32,518 bases of DNA from an uncultured Chlorobiales bacterium (GTDB taxonomy: Bacteria > Bacteroidota > Chlorobiia > Chlorobiales > Thermochlorobacteraceae), in NCBI GenBank assembly GCA_938003965.1, contig CALKXI010000093.1:1-32518 (forward strand), written 5' to 3'. A program made the translations under genes and the position numbers. The notes beneath the pieces are model-generated. The model worked only from the letters and a program-made list of their open reading frames with translations, was not told where the DNA came from and searched no databases. This document shows, in pieces, positions 31,148-32,518 of the stretch. Numbering within the stretch: the stretch's first letter is position 1; each line of letters begins with the position of its first letter.

Positions 31148-32518
31148 GTGGGTTCAGAAAACGCGCTTATTGTCTTCTTCAAAGTTCCGCAAGCAGGAAA
31201 GGTCAAAACGCGCCTTTCGCCGTTTCTCTCGCCCGAAGAGGCGGCAAGGCTTTACACCTGTTTCATTGAAGACACTTTCGAGAAAGTCTGCACGAATGCC
31301 GTTCAAGTCTTCGGCTTCGTTTCGGGAGCGATAGATGAACGCTCGGAACTCTTGCGTTTTCTTTCGGCAAAGCATGTGCAAGTGGTGGAGCAAGTTGGCA
31401 GAGATTTAGGCGAGCGCATGTCGAATGCGTTTCGCTTTTGTTTTGAGCAGGGCTACAAGCGCGTGTGCATTATCGGCACAGATTCGCCCGATATGCCTCG
31501 TTCCATCGTTGAGCGTGCATTTGAAGTTCTGCAAACCGACGCGCCCACGATTGCGATTGCAGGCGCAGACGACGGCGGCTATGTGCTTCTCGGCATGAAT
31601 CGATATTTTCCCGAAGCGTTTCAACACGTGCCGTATAGCACAAGCGAAACTTACGCGGCAACTTTGGCTCAACTTTCAAACATCCATGCTAACTTAGTTG
31701 AGTTAGAGAAGTGGTATGATATCGACACGCCTGACGACCTCAAACGCCTTGTTCAGACTTTGTTTCCGAGCCGCGCACTGCGAACCGTGAATTTTCTTAA
31801 TCATCTTTTCAATTCTCGAATCAATATGAAAATCACCATCGGCGTTACGGAATACTTGCGCAAAGCCCTTCCACCCTACGAGACCAAAACCGACGAATAC
31901 ATCGCTTGGCTCAAATCAGGCGAAGCCTTCGGCTACGACATCGAGTGCGTGAGACTGCCTTATAGCGGCAACTCATTTGAAGCCTTGAAAGCCCAAAATC
32001 TTGATGCCCTTTCGCGCCTTGATGCGATTGTCTTTTCAGGCGGTCATGATGTTGAGCCGTCGCTCTTCGGCGTGCAACTGTCGCGAGAAGCGTTGAATGA
32101 ACTCAATGTTCAAAACTCCATTATCGAGCGAGACGAAATGGAACTCCTGCTTGCACGAAAAAGCATTGAGCAAGGCTTGCCTGTTCTTGGCATTTGTCGC
32201 GGCTTGCAACTCGTGAATGTGGCAATGGGCGGCACGTTGATTTTAGACATTGAAAAGCAGAAAGGGATTCACGGTCATGAAGCCAAAGGACCCGAAGAGA
32301 GCGGCTATCACACCGTTACGCTCGCGCCTGATTCTAAACTCGGCAACATGATTGGCGCAACAGAAGGCGAAGTCAGCACGCGCCATCACCAAGCGGCGGA
32401 TAAAGTCGGCGAAGGCTTGCGCATTGTGAGCCACTCTAACGACGGCATTATTGAGGCGATGGAATCAATAGACGACCGACCGATTTTTCTCGTGCAGTGG
32501 CACCCTGAACGCATGTGG
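31148..32518 (+). CDS. DUF2064 glycosyltransferase fused in frame to a peptidase C26/class I amidotransferase domain; 3' end beyond window
   Basis: Open from GTG 31148 to the window edge (457 codons). Residues 1-205 are a DUF2064/TIGR04282-type glycosyltransferase: LIVFFKVPQAGKVKTRLSP, VGRDLGERM, GTDSPDMP, GADDGGYVLLGMN and WYDIDTPDDL. After a linker of about 22 residues comes a second domain from Met227: KITIGVTEYLRKALPPYE, FSGGHDVEP, LGICRGLQLVN and VQWHPERMW, with a visible catalytic triad C350-H452-E454. Known: the second domain hydrolyses gamma-glutamyl amides (PuuD type). No stop separates the two; I checked the frame line by line. It may be a real two-domain protein, or two genes whose separating stop was lost. 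If the second part starts on its own, ATG 31826 is the natural start. Confidence 0.85.
   Translation, partial: MGSENALIVFFKVPQAGKVKTRLSPFLSPEEAARLYTCFIEDTFEKVCTNAVQVFGFVSGAIDERSELLRFLSAKHVQVVEQVGRDLGERMSNAFRFCFEQGYKRVCIIGTDSPDMPRSIVERAFEVLQTDAPTIAIAGADDGGYVLLGMNRYFPEAFQHVPYSTSETYAATLAQLSNIHANLVELEKWYDIDTPDDLKRLVQTLFPSRALRTVNFLNHLFNSRINMKITIGVTEYLRKALPPYETKTDEYIAWLKSGEAFGYDIECVRLPYSGNSFEALKAQNLDALSRLDAIVFSGGHDVEPSLFGVQLSREALNELNVQNSIIERDEMELLLARKSIEQGLPVLGICRGLQLVNVAMGGTLILDIEKQKGIHGHEAKGPEESGYHTVTLAPDSKLGNMIGATEGEVSTRHHQAADKVGEGLRIVSHSNDGIIEAMESIDDRPIFLVQWHPERMW

Noticed and set aside
1-32518. CRISPR arrays, insertion sequences or rRNA
   Set aside because: No regularly spaced repeats, transposase motifs or rRNA segments were seen; the only tandem repeats are the 13-bp duplication and the proline tract.

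Overview
The window comes from a phototrophic member of the Chlorobi (green sulfur bacteria and relatives). The diagnostic gene is pscA, the homodimeric type I (P840) reaction-centre core protein, with an intact iron-sulfur F-X motif. A PucC-type transporter, a B12-type photoreceptor-like regulator just upstream of pscA, two TonB-dependent receptors, LpxA and an OstA-like protein (Gram-negative outer membrane), and many starts without a Shine-Dalgarno agree with this. pscA is followed by a terminator instead of pscB and has an Ala/Pro-rich N-terminus. This makes me lean (inference only) to the Chloroherpeton/Thermochlorobacter side rather than Chlorobium/Chlorobaculum.

Layout. Positions 1-6299 are one minus-strand array: pssA, a lipoprotein, purS, a DUF192 lipoprotein, fur, a DNA methyltransferase, the wreck of its partner restriction endonuclease, and a TonB-dependent receptor that runs off the left edge. 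Positions 6300-9952 are the phototrophy block: a MerR/B12-binding (CarH/LitR-like) regulator, then pscA with its own leader and terminator, both on the minus strand. Positions 10227-12627 are a plus-strand trio joined by ATGA overlaps (acyltransferase, nitrilase-family hydrolase, family 2 glycosyltransferase). It converges on pccB (acyl-CoA carboxylase carboxyltransferase). Positions 14358-14930 hold a strong promoter, a 35-codon AURKAIP1/mS38-like basic protein, tRNA-Lys(UUU) and tRNA-Leu(GAG), each followed by a hairpin terminator. Positions 14931-22339 are plus-strand housekeeping genes: a pseudouridine synthase, hemW, a DUF2723 membrane protein, lpxA, ssb and an OstA-like gene. Positions 22413-24713 (minus) hold an OmpA-like protein with a 17-proline tract and an orphan FtsX/MacB-type permease. 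Then come the PucC-like transporter and a small lipoprotein (plus), mtaB and a small membrane protein (minus), a second TonB-dependent receptor (plus), and an open reading frame that fuses a DUF2064 glycosyltransferase to a class I glutamine-amidotransferase/peptidase C26 domain and runs off the right edge.

Most notable: (i) the restriction endonuclease is broken twice, by an in-frame TAA at codon 19 and by an exact 13-bp tandem duplication that shifts the frame near the C-terminus, while its methyltransferase is intact; (ii) a CarH-like B12 regulator stands directly upstream of the reaction-centre gene; (iii) the glycosyltransferase-amidohydrolase fusion; (iv) the translationally coupled acyltransferase-nitrilase-glycosyltransferase trio. 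No gene-free stretch exceeds 300 bases; the longest (8659-8914 and 9953-10226) carry the regulatory elements listed. I found no CRISPR array, insertion sequence or rRNA.
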